The notes: generated by a model not told the origin, from the sequence alone. A DNA stretch of 64,000 nucleotides from Aristaeella hokkaidonensis (GCF_018128945.1 NZ_CP068393.1:1736001-1800000); one strand, 5' to 3'; positions 27,301-36,867 are shown, numbered from the stretch's first letter. Program-made: numbers and translations.

Positions 27301-28788
27301 CGTGTCGTCCGTGGTCTCCATCAGGTAGTTCCAGTTCAGGTAATGGGCTGGATCGTATTCCCATCCCTCCGGGAGATCCGGGACCTCGCTGGTCGGGCCC
27401 GCGGTATACTTGTAGCCGTACCCGGCGGTCAGCACCTCGTATTCAATCGTCACGGGCTGGTTGTTCCGCAGCGCGCCGACCGCCATGGCGTACGTATGGT
27501 TTTTATTGTGGTAGGTGTTCTCGCTGCCGTCCGGCACGTCTTTCGCTATCGTCGGGTGCGTATGATCCGGATGGGAATCCGTGTACTTGTAAACGCCGAA
27601 TCTTCCCGCCGGATACTCCCATCCCGAGTGCGTATAGTTCACCGAGGCGTCCACGCTCTTCTCCGTGACCTCCTGCGGGTCGTTTCCCCGCGCCGGGTCT
27701 GCCTCGGTCATCTTCCACGCCGCGGCGGCGCGGATCGTGTAGGTCTTGTTCGCCTGCATCTGGGCGGTCGGATAGGCGACCCAGATATTCTGCATGCGGT
27801 TTCCGTTTTGAGTACCCTTGTCGTCCCAGTCGTAGGTCGTGACCGTCCGGCTGTAGTGTTCTCCGGCCTGCGCGCCGGAATCCTGCGTGGTGACCGTACC
27901 GCCGCCGGCGGTCCTGCCCAGGACGATCCCGGGAATCGCCGCCTCGTTTCCGGCGGCCTCCCCGGCCCACAGGTCCATGTCCAGGCGGAAATACTGCGAC
28001 GCGTCGTAGTAAGGCCGGGTCTTCCAGCATACAAAGACATAGCCGTTCGCCGTTTCCGCGCCGCCTGGCAGGTTGCTGAGGACATTCGGGGAGATGTTGT
28101 CCGATGAATTGTAGACCGTCCCGGTCAGGGACGCGCCGGGCGTCGATCCGTAAGTGGTCAGCGCGGCCCTGGTGTCGATCACGGCCGTCAATTCCTGCGT
28201 GTCCATCGTGTCCTTCGTGCCGTCCCGGGCGGTGACTTCCACCGTCACCTTCAGGGGATCGCTCGGCAGCATGTCCACGAGCCTGTTCGGCTGCAGGCCG
28301 GTGATCGTGCACTGGAACATGAGGGAGGCGGCCGCGTCGATCGTCGCGTCGTTGACAATCACATACCGGCCGTCGCCCGTGTCCTCCCTGTGCCAGGAGG
28401 ATCCTTCGGCCGGCGCTGCCGGGACCGAATAGGTCATGTTTCCGTATCCGGCGGCCTGGACGCTTCCGTCCGGCCGCGAGCTCCGCTGGTGGAAGATCTG
28501 CTTCGGCGCCGTGATCCGGACCGTTCCCGGTGCGTGCGCTTCCGCGCCTGTCAGCACGATGTCCATCTGGTACTGGACGGAGAACGTGCCGTTGTCGTAC
28601 TCTTTTTTGAGCAGCAGGCGTTCGGGGATCCCGTCGTAGTCGGTCGTCACCCACTTCAGCTTCGCGTCCCGGATCTGAACGGTACCCGCTGCGTACCCGA
28701 CGGATAAAGACAATGCACCGTTCAACGCAATGAACAGCGCAAGCAGAATGAGCAGGAGAACCACCGGGCGTCTTATGCTTCTGAACAT
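21379..28788 (-). CDS. giant wall-anchored surface protein, Cna-B and pilin isopeptide domains
   Basis: A 2,469-residue predicted adhesin. The N-terminal signal peptide is followed by ~1,150 residues without a family I recognise. Then come two Cna_B-like repeats (from ~1200 LVRKTWVDK and ~1320 ITGRKLW), pilin/FctA-type isopeptide domains (from ~1570 EISGTKRLLGREQ, ~1735 LTAHKELVGRTLQPEEF, ~2070 FTAEKTLEGQ), a Thr/Pro/Lys wall-spanning repeat and a C-terminal VPKTGD sorting motif with membrane helix and KYRKKK tail. A DnaJ-like cysteine-rich block of ~190 residues interrupts the second isopeptide domain. GC varies along the gene: my count is 62% in 25381-25440 but 33% in 22741-22800, suggesting mosaic origin. 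No sortase lies in the window. The ATG at 28788 (GGAG 8 nt upstream) is preferred over 28794. Confidence 0.92.
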   Translation of the reverse strand: MFRSIRRPVVLLLILLALFIALNGALSLSVGYAAGTVQIRDAKLKWVTTDYDGIPERLLLKKEYDNGTFSVQYQMDIVLTGAEAHAPGTVRITAPKQIFHQRSSRPDGSVQAAGYGNMTYSVPAAPAEGSSWHREDTGDGRYVIVNDATIDAAASLMFQCTITGLQPNRLVDMLPSDPLKVTVEVTARDGTKDTMDTQELTAVIDTRAALTTYGSTPGASLTGTVYNSSDNISPNVLSNLPGGAETANGYVFVCWKTRPYYDASQYFRLDMDLWAGEAAGNEAAIPGIVLGRTAGGGTVTTQDSGAQAGEHYSRTVTTYDWDDKGTQNGNRMQNIWVAYPTAQMQANKTYTIRAAAAWKMTEADPARGNDPQEVTEKSVDASVNYTHSGWEYPAGRFGVYKYTDSHPDHTHPTIAKDVPDGSENTYHNKNHTYAMAVGALRNNQPVTIEYEVLTAGYGYKYTAGPTSEVPDLPEGWEYDPAHYLNWNYLMETTDDTLTVQNVSGALQPGDYCFTGITVGAPEMFSYGYLQPSQSQYMMENSTFGYKPDNSLPKPDVEVWVKYADGSWALLETVSLRSGTKKITFPEGVIGYKTRFATNQAACKVAVWPTVKLLPSDHLKDIVETVLRSHTNVVVDNDAELKTTYYYSATRPEEVQPSQEAWLQAAAAGSFQETSDSSSATLAVAGFSVYGNAGIEPDPPKNDTVNRRIKASMYMYVDEKSNLSTLEEYNAAVAAGAVIPETSGTWYLLLPENMTPVMSSVSLRSGDRIIEKEVYENFRGSGRALLVVRGTLSPDVSDSYSGAKGYFTDRIFLSLDAYMPWEDYADLEGNKYVKYYAAFESGNPGTLGNLPSTSNYYQSIGYPDAWPNISGTWLNINSTEIRDAMTDLDPDTDEARFVYLYGSLGLGNINIMNQVEFRKDVRAGSTGAWAKGTAGETQVTVTEGGSYTYRMTVAAKNDSYIGGIMFYDAIEEFAPADDAEPGLAAKKAWSGEWQGKGQWKGTLVSVDLTELISKGFGPWVYYTEKPGLKFGAQGSIDTTDTHGILQSFSGWNSDYNLFNQDLWKRVPEGAIVNGVWTVPEGTKVAAIAVDAQRGTNPRTICLLSPGDKVSVYLNMKAPSDGGSDSKWNAKGAYAHKTDNASSPDDVDWIAAMDPASNMYAYNQAAAVYLRFSTPNAQASHGYARDRSVLDFEYTRLGIVPETILVRKTWVDKAWVTNVGYMENHDGLRPDQVTVKLKGVPKLPSGTALTAENNTTFEDTLVLTADDGWQGIFRSAPALDRYGVPYAYTVTEDPVPGYSTAVYKDDNRSYEIVNKHEREQVTITGRKLWLYPDGSPAEPDVDKAQMNLRRVNEKGETEQIPFKDYHKNTNPSKDNSWTYTFSGYERYAPGGYEYKYVLVENTPSGWFSQNDAVPAGVTVTAEYDPDDLTTFRNFKNPDFGYAMIYTYVTDDSRPAEGNNTVLPSFDFILKLTNGDEPLDGEYEYLIYNKGPNGTNDTTIPADAVVVGSGTVCNNGTITLEDKQCAKVIGLPAGSKCKIEKQPPAGWSTRGGNDTYVIRSAETVKFNVINDYTAEGYAEISGTKRLLGREQRAGEFSFEVLDENQRTRGGDENENYGQVIDTVKTGASRGTVTGGDGTVTGLAMFTFTPEFGNEEYYPIYEYGGTKTLHYKFREKVPEGAQTVNGVPVYDDVTYDTREIEVAIIFTDNKDGTLKATVTTATGDPLSFTNTYAFKRNITLTAHKELVGRTLQPEEFSFEVRRKGAPADSAPIATGKNDAEGNVTFTPDIILTERDLDAISSQTGIGDLTFLISEVQGTDPTVAYMTTPREAKVQIAQTEDGKLLVAMPGQTIKRPEILCNACGGTGEAGGFSAVIVDVGEKAAGEIINLNSFFNAEYMDICSNCGGTGYASDGTGGSCTKCNGAGATFKACTHPNFNMEGNYCPDCIYNFIDMKGIHLSDGNVLLIFPYGGPFTLAQICAKNEMDPAGFPASASRYVMIAYLFTEEHWDAITKNPDYVHFTELIDRAAIVYLVDGGTNNTCPVCNGNKVIPGGPYIDGDALPVQLVNYLNTEVSFTAEKTLEGQPASEPFTFVLLETDEERRTETEIARTQNGTDGKIAFEPIALNPATPKTYYYIVREVADAENRTIAYDTGEDIYKVTVSLDDDGIPVVDKKLMSGDGVFRNTYKGGTLEIEVKTGGHIPHWPWWHPPKFPVNVVLKDCEGRPLAGYPLPTSTQKVKVSAKAGNGMLTVSDVMTRAESTTGNVTDSEGRGTILIEGGSVATITGLPDGVTYEASQPADSMPKGYSQGSAEGTTGTIRAGQVSKATFENNYKGEEGEEPAPTSEQPKPSAEPTPSDKPTDEPTVKPTATSTAKPTDESTVKPVATPTAKPTDASTAKPTDVSTVKPTEGTTVKPTETPKATPTAAPAPTDTSKPQPVPKTGDTDNPMLWVGLILIGLIGIGGLAYGKYRKKK
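21500..21785 (-). repeat. KPT-rich wall-spanning repeats in the surface protein
   Basis: DNA-level degenerate tandem repeats encode roughly 95 residues dominated by KPTD.STVKPT and TAKPTDAST units, as expected for a segment crossing peptidoglycan before the VPKTG motif. Confidence 0.8.
22660..23230 (-). other. DnaJ-like cysteine-rich insertion in the surface protein
   Basis: In-frame residues ~1857-2045 contain CNACGGTG, CSNCGGTG and CTKCNGAG (all CxxCxGxG, as in DnaJ zinc centres), then CPDC and CPVCNGNK. The block begins after the GKLLVAMPGQTIKRPEIL strand of an isopeptide domain and ends just before VQLVNYLNTEVSF, where the domain would resume. Its DNA is locally AT-richer than the flanks. 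Confidence 0.75.
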
Positions 28789-28891
28789 AGTCATCTCTCC
28801 GTCGGCTATAATGTAACATTTCTATGGATGCAGGTTTCTGAACAAGGAGGGTAAGAAGCTGTCCGTACTTCTTTCTTGCCATTTGGTTAAT

Positions 28892-28921
28892 AATACCATA
28901 TTGTTTGCGGGCCCTACAATC
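28892..28921 (-). promoter_or_regulatory. putative promoter of the surface-protein gene
   Basis: TTGTAG (28916-28921), 18 nt, TATTAT (28892-28897) on the minus strand, giving a ~95-nt leader. The rest of 28,789-29,095 is AT-rich and shows only this and the copA terminator. Confidence 0.5.
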
Positions 28922-29044
28922 TGTATTTACAATCAATTGTTACATTTTTGCAGTATTTTCATTACAATTTGGATTTTCCTTCATTATTTTGTGTAACTGT
29001 TTGTTTTCCCTTGTCTGCAAGGTGTTTCCTGCCTTTCCGGAGCA

Positions 29045-29074
29045 TCAGAAAACCCGGCTGTTTCCAGCCGGGTT
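29045..29074 (-). terminator. terminator of the csoR-copA operon
   Basis: A 10-bp stem AACCCGGCTG with a GAAA loop (minus strand) followed by TTCTG; the U-tract is short. Confidence 0.65.
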
Positions 29075-29095
29075 ACATGCCCCGTCAATATGCTT

Positions 29096-29305
29096 TTATT
29101 TTATCCCTTCGAAGGTGAAATCCTTGGCTTCCACGGCAGCCTTCACCGCTGCTTCATCCAGCTCTCCGGACAGGGTGATTACCGCGGTTCCCGCGTCATG
29201 GCTGACCACCGCTTCTGCAATAAAGGGAAGCGCCTCCAGCGCCTTCTTCACGGACGCCTCGCAGTGCCCGCACATCATTCCTTTGATTTTTACTGTCTTT
29301 GTCAT
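29096..29305 (-). other. possible internal start producing a free CopZ-like chaperone
   Basis: In frame with copA, AGAGAGG lies 9 nt before an ATG at 29305 that would yield a 69-residue HMA protein (MTKTVKIKGMMCGHCEAS...), the normal size of CopZ. Whether it is used is not known; the sequence also reads through as one protein. Confidence 0.45.
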
Positions 29306-31654
29306 GGTACCGATCCTCTCTTTCTTTTGTTCCTCTTTGATTGTTTCTGTAATGGTAAGGGGTATATTCGCCGCCTTCAGCGGTTTATCCTTTCCCGGAT
29401 CCTTCAGCCTGAACAGGTTCAGCCGCAGGGCGTTCATGCAAACCGTAAAGCTGGAAAGGCTCATGGCCGCCGCCCCGATCATCGGGCTCATCTTCCATCC
29501 GAAGAGGCCTGCCGCCAGTGGAATGCAAATCAGGTTATAGAAGAAGGCCCAGAACAAGTTTTCATGGATGTTCCGCAGCGTTGCCCGGCTCAGCCGGATC
29601 GCTGCCGCCACATCAGTCAGGGCGGAATTCATCAGCACAATATCCGCGCTGTCGATCGCTACGTCCGTTCCGGCGCCGATGGCAATTCCGGTATCCGCCC
29701 GGGTCAGTGCCGGCGCGTCGTTGATTCCGTCACCCACCATGGCAACCCGGCCGTATTCCTGCAGTTTCCGGATCACTTCCTCCTTGCCTTCCGGCAGGAC
29801 CCCGGCCACCCATTCATCCACACCGGCCTGGGCCGCGATGGCCTGCGCTGTCCGCTCGTTGTCCCCCGTCAGCATCACTACCCGCAGGCCCTGGTTTTTC
29901 AGCTGCCGGATTCCCTCCCGGGAATCTTCCCGGATCCGGTCCGCCACAGCGATCACGCCCAGCATCTGCCCGTCTTCCTCAAAGAACAGCGGAGTCTTGC
30001 CCTGTTCCGCCAGCTTTTCAGCCTGCCGGTTCATCTCCTCCGGTACCTTCACCAGGCTGCCGATGTAGCTGCCGCTGCCGCCGTGGAGGCGTTTCCCGCC
30101 TGCTGTACCCTCCAGTCCGTTTCCCGGCAGGGCCCGGAAATCGGATATGCTTTCCGGTTTCAGCTGCTGCTCTTCCGCCGCCCGCAGGATGGCTTTGGCT
30201 AGCGGATGCTCGCTCCCCTGCTCCAGGGCGACTGCCCCGGCCAGCAATTCTGCTTCTGTCCTGCCTTCCGCGGGAATCAGGTCCGTTACGCCCGGTTCTC
30301 CGGAAGTAATCGTGCCGGTCTTGTCCAGGGCGATAATCTGTGCTTTCCCCGCCGTTTCGAGTGCTTCACCCGTCTTGAACAGGATGCCGTTCTTCGCTCC
30401 CAGGCCGTTGCCCACCATGATAGCCACCGGTGTAGCCAGTCCCAGTGCGCAGGGGCAGGAGATCACCAGCACGGAAATGCCCCTGGCCACCGCGTCCCCT
30501 GCGGACGCGCCGGCAATCATCCAGCCCGTAGTTACGATCAGGGCAATCCCGATCACGGCAGGCACAAAGACGCCGGATACCTTGTCCGCGATCCGCACTA
30601 TCGGTGCCTTGGTAGCCGCCGCGTCTGAAACCATCCGGATAATCTGGCTCAGGGTGGTATCCTCTCCCACCCTTGTCGCCCGGCAGGTCAGGAATCCGGA
30701 CTGGTTGATGGTAGCTGCGCTGACCTTGTCGCCTTCCGCCTTGTCCACGAGAATGCTTTCCCCGGTCAGGGTGGATTCATTCACCGCGCCCGCTCCGGAA
30801 ACCACAATACCGTCCACCGGGATGCTGTCTCCCGGACGTACCACAAACAGATCCCCTGTTTTGACCTCCGCAATCGGCACTTCAGTTTCCGTACCTTCCC
30901 GGAGCAGCACTGCCGTCTGCGGTGCCAGCTTCATCAGGCTCTTCAATGCGTTCGTTGTCTTGCCCTTGGACCGGGCTTCCAGCATCTTGCCCACAGTAAT
31001 CAGGGCCGGAATCATCGCCGCGGATTCAAAGTACAGCTGCTGATGATACAGGTCCATCAGCTCACTGTTGGACGCTCCGGCTGTAATCATCCCGCACATC
31101 CGGTAGAACACAAACAGGCTCCAGCCAAAGGATACCGAAGATCCCAGCGCCACCAGCGTATCCATGTTCGGTGCGCCGTGAACCAGGGAACGGAATCCGC
31201 TGGTAAAGAATTTCCCGTTGATGATCATCACAGTCAGGGCCAGCAGCATCTGGGTCAGCGTCAGCGCCAGGTGATTATGCGTCAGGAAAGCCGGCAGCGG
31301 CCATCCCGCCATGTGATGACCCATCGTAATGTACATCAGCACCGCCAGGAAGCCGACTGACAACAGGAGCCTGCGCTTCAGCTTCGGGGTTTCCCGGTCC
31401 TGCAGCGCTTTCTCCTGTGCGGCCAGGTAATCCGCCTTAGTCTCTCCGGCAGTTGCCCCCTTCGGGCTCGCACCGTATCCTGCCGCCTCCACCGCGCGGA
31501 TGATTTCCTCCTGCGATGCGCTGCCCTCAACGCCCATGGAGTTGGTCAGCAGGCTGACAGATACCGAGCAGACGCCCGGCACCTGCCCCACGGCTTTCTC
31601 CACCCGTGCCTGGCAGGCCGCGCAGCTCATACCGGTCACAATGTATTGTTCCAT
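29096..31654 (-). CDS. copA: Cu+-exporting P1B-ATPase with C-terminal CopZ-like domain
   Basis: An 852-residue copper-exporting ATPase. The N-terminal HMA domain has GMSCAACQA (metal CxxC). Membrane helices carry the transport motif SCPCALGLATP; phosphorylation motif DKTGTITSGEPG; hinge VGDGINDAPAL. Unusually, ~25 residues after the last membrane helix a second complete HMA domain (GMMCGHCEA) forms the C-terminus, resembling a fused CopZ chaperone. The start at 31654 has AGAGG upstream. It follows csoR closely and shares its copper-regulated promoter. Confidence 0.94.
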   Translation of the reverse strand: MEQYIVTGMSCAACQARVEKAVGQVPGVCSVSVSLLTNSMGVEGSASQEEIIRAVEAAGYGASPKGATAGETKADYLAAQEKALQDRETPKLKRRLLLSVGFLAVLMYITMGHHMAGWPLPAFLTHNHLALTLTQMLLALTVMIINGKFFTSGFRSLVHGAPNMDTLVALGSSVSFGWSLFVFYRMCGMITAGASNSELMDLYHQQLYFESAAMIPALITVGKMLEARSKGKTTNALKSLMKLAPQTAVLLREGTETEVPIAEVKTGDLFVVRPGDSIPVDGIVVSGAGAVNESTLTGESILVDKAEGDKVSAATINQSGFLTCRATRVGEDTTLSQIIRMVSDAAATKAPIVRIADKVSGVFVPAVIGIALIVTTGWMIAGASAGDAVARGISVLVISCPCALGLATPVAIMVGNGLGAKNGILFKTGEALETAGKAQIIALDKTGTITSGEPGVTDLIPAEGRTEAELLAGAVALEQGSEHPLAKAILRAAEEQQLKPESISDFRALPGNGLEGTAGGKRLHGGSGSYIGSLVKVPEEMNRQAEKLAEQGKTPLFFEEDGQMLGVIAVADRIREDSREGIRQLKNQGLRVVMLTGDNERTAQAIAAQAGVDEWVAGVLPEGKEEVIRKLQEYGRVAMVGDGINDAPALTRADTGIAIGAGTDVAIDSADIVLMNSALTDVAAAIRLSRATLRNIHENLFWAFFYNLICIPLAAGLFGWKMSPMIGAAAMSLSSFTVCMNALRLNLFRLKDPGKDKPLKAANIPLTITETIKEEQKKERIGTMTKTVKIKGMMCGHCEASVKKALEALPFIAEAVVSHDAGTAVITLSGELDEAAVKAAVEAKDFTFEGIK

Positions 31655-31668
31655 GGTTTCCTCTCTTC

Positions 31669-31980
<312 letters not shown>

Positions 31981-32008
31981 CTGCTTCTCCTCATTTCCCG
32001 CATGTGAT

Positions 32009-32058
32009 ATACCCCCGTGGGGTATTATGATCATATACCCTCCCGGGGTATTTGTCAA
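32009..32058 (-). promoter_or_regulatory. csoR-copA promoter with twin CsoR operators
   Basis: TTGACA (32053-32058), 17 nt, TATGAT (32030-32035). Operator 2 (32035-32051, ATACCCT-CCC-GGGGTAT) lies in the spacer, and operator 1 (32009-32025, ATACCCC-CGT-GGGGTAT, perfect) just downstream of the -10. Both match the GC-tract-flanked-by-TA pattern of CsoR boxes; centres are 26 bp apart. Confidence 0.85.
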
Positions 32059-32144
32059 CACTGTTCTTTTCCTGCCCTTTCCTTGACCGGGCAGGGGCTT
32101 TGTGCTACGATCTGGAATTGACGCAAGGAAAGGAGTTTGTGAAT

Positions 32145-33323
32145 ATGAAAGACCGTAAAATCTTTTGTCTGAATAATATCGCGAAGATCGGCACGGACGG
32201 TTTCCGCTCCGGCTATACGCTGATTGATTCCATCGACGAGGCTGCCGGCGTGCTGGTTCGCTCCGCCGACATGAAGGAAATGTCCTTCCCCGCCGGCCTC
32301 CGGGCCATCGCCCGCGCGGGTGCAGGCGTCAACAACATCCCGCTGGACCGCTGCGCGGAAGAGGGCATCGTGGTGTTCAACACTCCCGGTGCCAACGCCA
32401 ATTCCGTCAAGGAGCTGGTGCTCTGCGGCATGTTCCTGGCTTCCCGTGACATCGCCGGCGGCATCAACTGGGTCCGGGAAAACGCGGATGATGAAAACAT
32501 CGCCAAGACCACTGAGAAGGCCAAGAAAGCCTTCGCCGGCACAGAGCTCAAGGGCAAGACCCTGGGCGTCATCGGTCTGGGTGCCATCGGCGTCCTGGTT
32601 GCCAATGCCGCCATCTCCCTGGGCATGAAGGTCTATGGTTTCGACCCCTACCTGTCCGTCAATTCCGCCTGGAATCTTTCCCCCATGGTCATCCATGCGG
32701 AGAAGATCGAAGAAGTCTACGCGGCCAGCGACTATATCACCATCCACGTGCCTGCCACCGCAAGCACAAAAGGCATGATCAGTGCCGAAGCGATCGCCCA
32801 GATGAAGAATGGCGTCGTCCTGCTGAACTTCGCCCGGGATACCCTGGTGGATGAAAAAGCCCTGGCCAGCGCCCTGGAAGCCGGTATGGTCAAACGTTAT
32901 GTGTCCGACTTCCCCACGCCCGCCAGCGCCCATATGAAAAATGCCATTGTCATCCCGCACCTGGGTGCCTCCACGGAGGAAGCGGAAGACAACTGTGCGG
33001 TCATGGCCGTGAAGCAGCTGCAGGATTACCTGGACAACGGCAACATCCGCAATTCCGTCAACTATCCGGAAATCAACCTCGGCTTCTGCGAAACGGAAGC
33101 CCGCGTTGCCATCCTGCACCGGAACATCCCGAACATGCTCAGCCAGATCACCAACTTCTTCGGCAACCAGGGACTGAACATCGAAAACCTGGCCAACAAG
33201 AGCCGCGGTGATTACGCCTACACCCTGCTGGATCTCAGCCATCCCATGCCCCATGACACCGTGGAACGGCTGAAGGAAATCGACGGCGTCATTCGCGTCC
33301 GCCGCATCGTTGAAAACAAATAA
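32145..33323 (+). CDS. serA: D-3-phosphoglycerate dehydrogenase
   Basis: A 392-residue enzyme for the first step of serine synthesis (3-phosphoglycerate to 3-phosphohydroxypyruvate). It has an N-terminal substrate domain, NAD Rossmann motif LGVIGLGAIGVLVANAA and C-terminal ACT domain (IPNMLSQITNFFGNQGLNIE), likely for serine feedback. The catalytic His is expected in VIPHLGASTEEAEDNCA. The start at 32145 follows AAAGGAG. Confidence 0.93.
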   Translation: MKDRKIFCLNNIAKIGTDGFRSGYTLIDSIDEAAGVLVRSADMKEMSFPAGLRAIARAGAGVNNIPLDRCAEEGIVVFNTPGANANSVKELVLCGMFLASRDIAGGINWVRENADDENIAKTTEKAKKAFAGTELKGKTLGVIGLGAIGVLVANAAISLGMKVYGFDPYLSVNSAWNLSPMVIHAEKIEEVYAASDYITIHVPATASTKGMISAEAIAQMKNGVVLLNFARDTLVDEKALASALEAGMVKRYVSDFPTPASAHMKNAIVIPHLGASTEEAEDNCAVMAVKQLQDYLDNGNIRNSVNYPEINLGFCETEARVAILHRNIPNMLSQITNFFGNQGLNIENLANKSRGDYAYTLLDLSHPMPHDTVERLKEIDGVIRVRRIVENK

Positions 33324-33334
33324 GGTACACATAA

Positions 33335-33371
33335 AAAATCCCGCTTCCGGCCAGTCCGGAAGCGGGATTTT
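33335..33371 (+). terminator. bidirectional terminator, serA / L,D-transpeptidase
   Basis: A 16-bp stem AAAATCCCGCTTCCGG with a 5-nt loop; A and T tracts on both sides. Confidence 0.9.
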
Positions 33372-33379
33372 CATTTCCA

Positions 33380-34600
33380 CTACTTTTTCTTTTTCCCGTT
33401 GATTATCTCGTTGTAAACGCTCATCACTTCTCCGGGAGAGGATTCCATGTGAACCTTGTTGATCTCCTCCAGCACCGCCTTCCGGGGACTGGGCACGCAG
33501 TAGGGACAGGGCGTCAGCTTGTTGTAGGGCGCTTCATCCAGTTCGCCGTAGGGGAACTCGGTCAGCGGCAGGTACCGCTTTTTGATGTTCACGCAGTTGT
33601 CCTGCGAATGGTATTTGCTTCCACCCTTGGGGTTGTAGTACAGCGGAGTATCATCGTCCGGAATCTTCACCTGCCGTCCCTGGTAGTCTTCCCAGATCAC
33701 CAGTTTGACGCAGTTTTTATCCTGCCGCTTTTTGATCAGGTTGGACAACACGGACATGCTGTACCCTGCCCGGTTCTGTTTCGCCTGTACCCGGATGCAG
33801 CCATGACTGGCGCGGCTGCCGAGGATTTCCTCAAATCCGCGGTAATTCTTGGAGCCGTCGTTGTTCTTCCGGTGAGGCACCTCGTGAATGTAATCCGCCG
33901 CGTTGAACTTCAGGGCATAGTTGCAGACCATGCCGGACTCGTCGTCTATCAGGGCACCGGTCTTGGTATAAATAATCAGGTATTCACCGGAACGGGTTTC
34001 ATTATAGGGCTGCTGCTTCTTCGCGCTGGGATTGTACTTGCCCGTTGACACCGCCAGCGATGTCTCCAGGTGGCCGTCCTTGAAGAGGTACAGCCGCTGT
34101 GTCAGCTTGTCGATCACGATACCATAGTTCTGGTTCACTTCCACGGTTTTCAGCTTCTTGGTCGGCACATAGCCTGTCACAAAGGCGTTGAAGTTCTTTA
34201 CCTTGCTGTCGTGGAAACTGGTAGAATATGTTTCAATCTTGGTCCATCCGTTATCCAGCGTTTCCAGCACATGCACGCCCTGGCTCTGGCCGGTCAGCAT
34301 ACCGATGCCTTCGCTGCTCTCATCCGGTTGGGAATAGATCACCATCTGCTTGTTCATGTCGATATCTGCCACGGTGATGGGCAGGGTCAGCATCTTCCAG
34401 ATGGCTTCCTCGTCATCCAGGTTCATGGGGGTATCCCAGTAGCTGTCATCCGGTTCCCCGTCCCGGGGTTCCTCTGACCGGAAGGAAGGCGTTATATCGG
34501 ATGGTTCAGGAGCGACGCCCAGCAGAAAATCCTCCGCCGGCGCGCTGGCCGCGGAGAACAGCAGAATCATAAGCAAAAGCACTGCTGTTATTCTGCGCAT
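33380..34600 (-). CDS. secreted L,D-transpeptidase with C-terminal zinc-like motif
   Basis: A 406-residue exported YkuD-family enzyme that forms or remodels 3-3 peptidoglycan crosslinks. A signal peptide (LLLMILLFSAASAPA) is followed by an SH3-like region (IYSQPDESSEGIGML) and the YkuD domain with SHGCIRVQ (catalytic C268). After it, residues 329-368 hold H331, C336, C365 and C368 in the order GSKYHSQDNC...TPCPYC, resembling the small H-x4-C...CxxC zinc module found at the ends of some secreted nucleases. The start has GGAGG 7 nt upstream. Confidence 0.9.
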   Translation of the reverse strand: MRRITAVLLLMILLFSAASAPAEDFLLGVAPEPSDITPSFRSEEPRDGEPDDSYWDTPMNLDDEEAIWKMLTLPITVADIDMNKQMVIYSQPDESSEGIGMLTGQSQGVHVLETLDNGWTKIETYSTSFHDSKVKNFNAFVTGYVPTKKLKTVEVNQNYGIVIDKLTQRLYLFKDGHLETSLAVSTGKYNPSAKKQQPYNETRSGEYLIIYTKTGALIDDESGMVCNYALKFNAADYIHEVPHRKNNDGSKNYRGFEEILGSRASHGCIRVQAKQNRAGYSMSVLSNLIKKRQDKNCVKLVIWEDYQGRQVKIPDDDTPLYYNPKGGSKYHSQDNCVNIKKRYLPLTEFPYGELDEAPYNKLTPCPYCVPSPRKAVLEEINKVHMESSPGEVMSVYNEIINGKKKK

Positions 34601-34723
34601 GCTATTCCTCCATCCTTTGTGTTTCAGGACTGAAGAATCATACCATATATGGGAAAAAGTGTCAAAGTTCTTTCTCCTTGTTTTCAGGCGTTCAGCGCAG
34701 ATTTTGGGAAATACAGAAAAGGC

Positions 34724-34752
34724 TTGATTTTCATCCCCGAAGGGGGTATACT
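34724..34752 (+). promoter_or_regulatory. promoter of the thrS T-box leader
   Basis: TTGATT (34724-34729), 17 nt, TATACT (34747-34752); transcription would begin near 34759. Confidence 0.7.
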
Positions 34753-34758
34753 GCCTGT

Positions 34759-34983
34759 ATCCTTTTCAGATGAAGGGAAACACGCGGTCAGGAAACCGGT
34801 TCACAGAGAGCGGGAGAAGGTGCAAGCCCGCAGCAAGGCCCTGATACGATACCATTCCCGGATGAGAAGCGGCTGCCGACCGATAAAGCGGCTCAATGAG
34901 TGGTTTTACAACAAGCAGGGTGGAACCGCGAATGCTTTTTCAGCATCCGTCCCGGCACAAGAATGCAGGGCGGATGCTTTTTT
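34759..34983 (+). ncRNA. T-box riboswitch (threonine specifier)
   Basis: A tRNA-sensing leader. The AGAGAG stem-I motif is at ~34805; a candidate specifier ACC (Thr) at 34851-34853 is followed by A; the T-box sequence AGGGTGGAACCGCG is at 34917-34930. The terminator pairs 34942-34953 with 34968-34978 before a T run ending at 34983. Uncharged tRNA-Thr should pair with specifier and T-box and prevent termination before thrS. Confidence 0.93.
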
Positions 34984-35017
34984 GTACACAGACGCCCGGA
35001 AAAAAGGAGGGTATTCC

Positions 35018-36802
<1,785 letters not shown>

Positions 36803-36822
36803 TCAACCTAAACCTGATAATC

Positions 36823-36854
36823 AAAAGAGTGTCCTTCACAGGACACTCTTTTTT
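36823..36854 (+). terminator. terminator of thrS
   Basis: A 13-bp stem AAAAGAGTGTCCT, 4-nt loop, complement and T6. Confidence 0.9.
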
Positions 36855-36867
36855 CATGCGTTTTGAG

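Noticed and set aside
24697..28107. 1,136-codon open frame on the plus strand
   Set aside because: Antisense shadow of the GC-rich surface-protein gene; no ribosome binding site and an Arg/Val/His-rich composition typical of antisense frames.
21379..28788. Phage tail or polymorphic-toxin gene
   Set aside because: Signal peptide, Cna-B and isopeptide domains and a VPKTG sorting signal fit a wall-anchored adhesin; no phage genes flank it.
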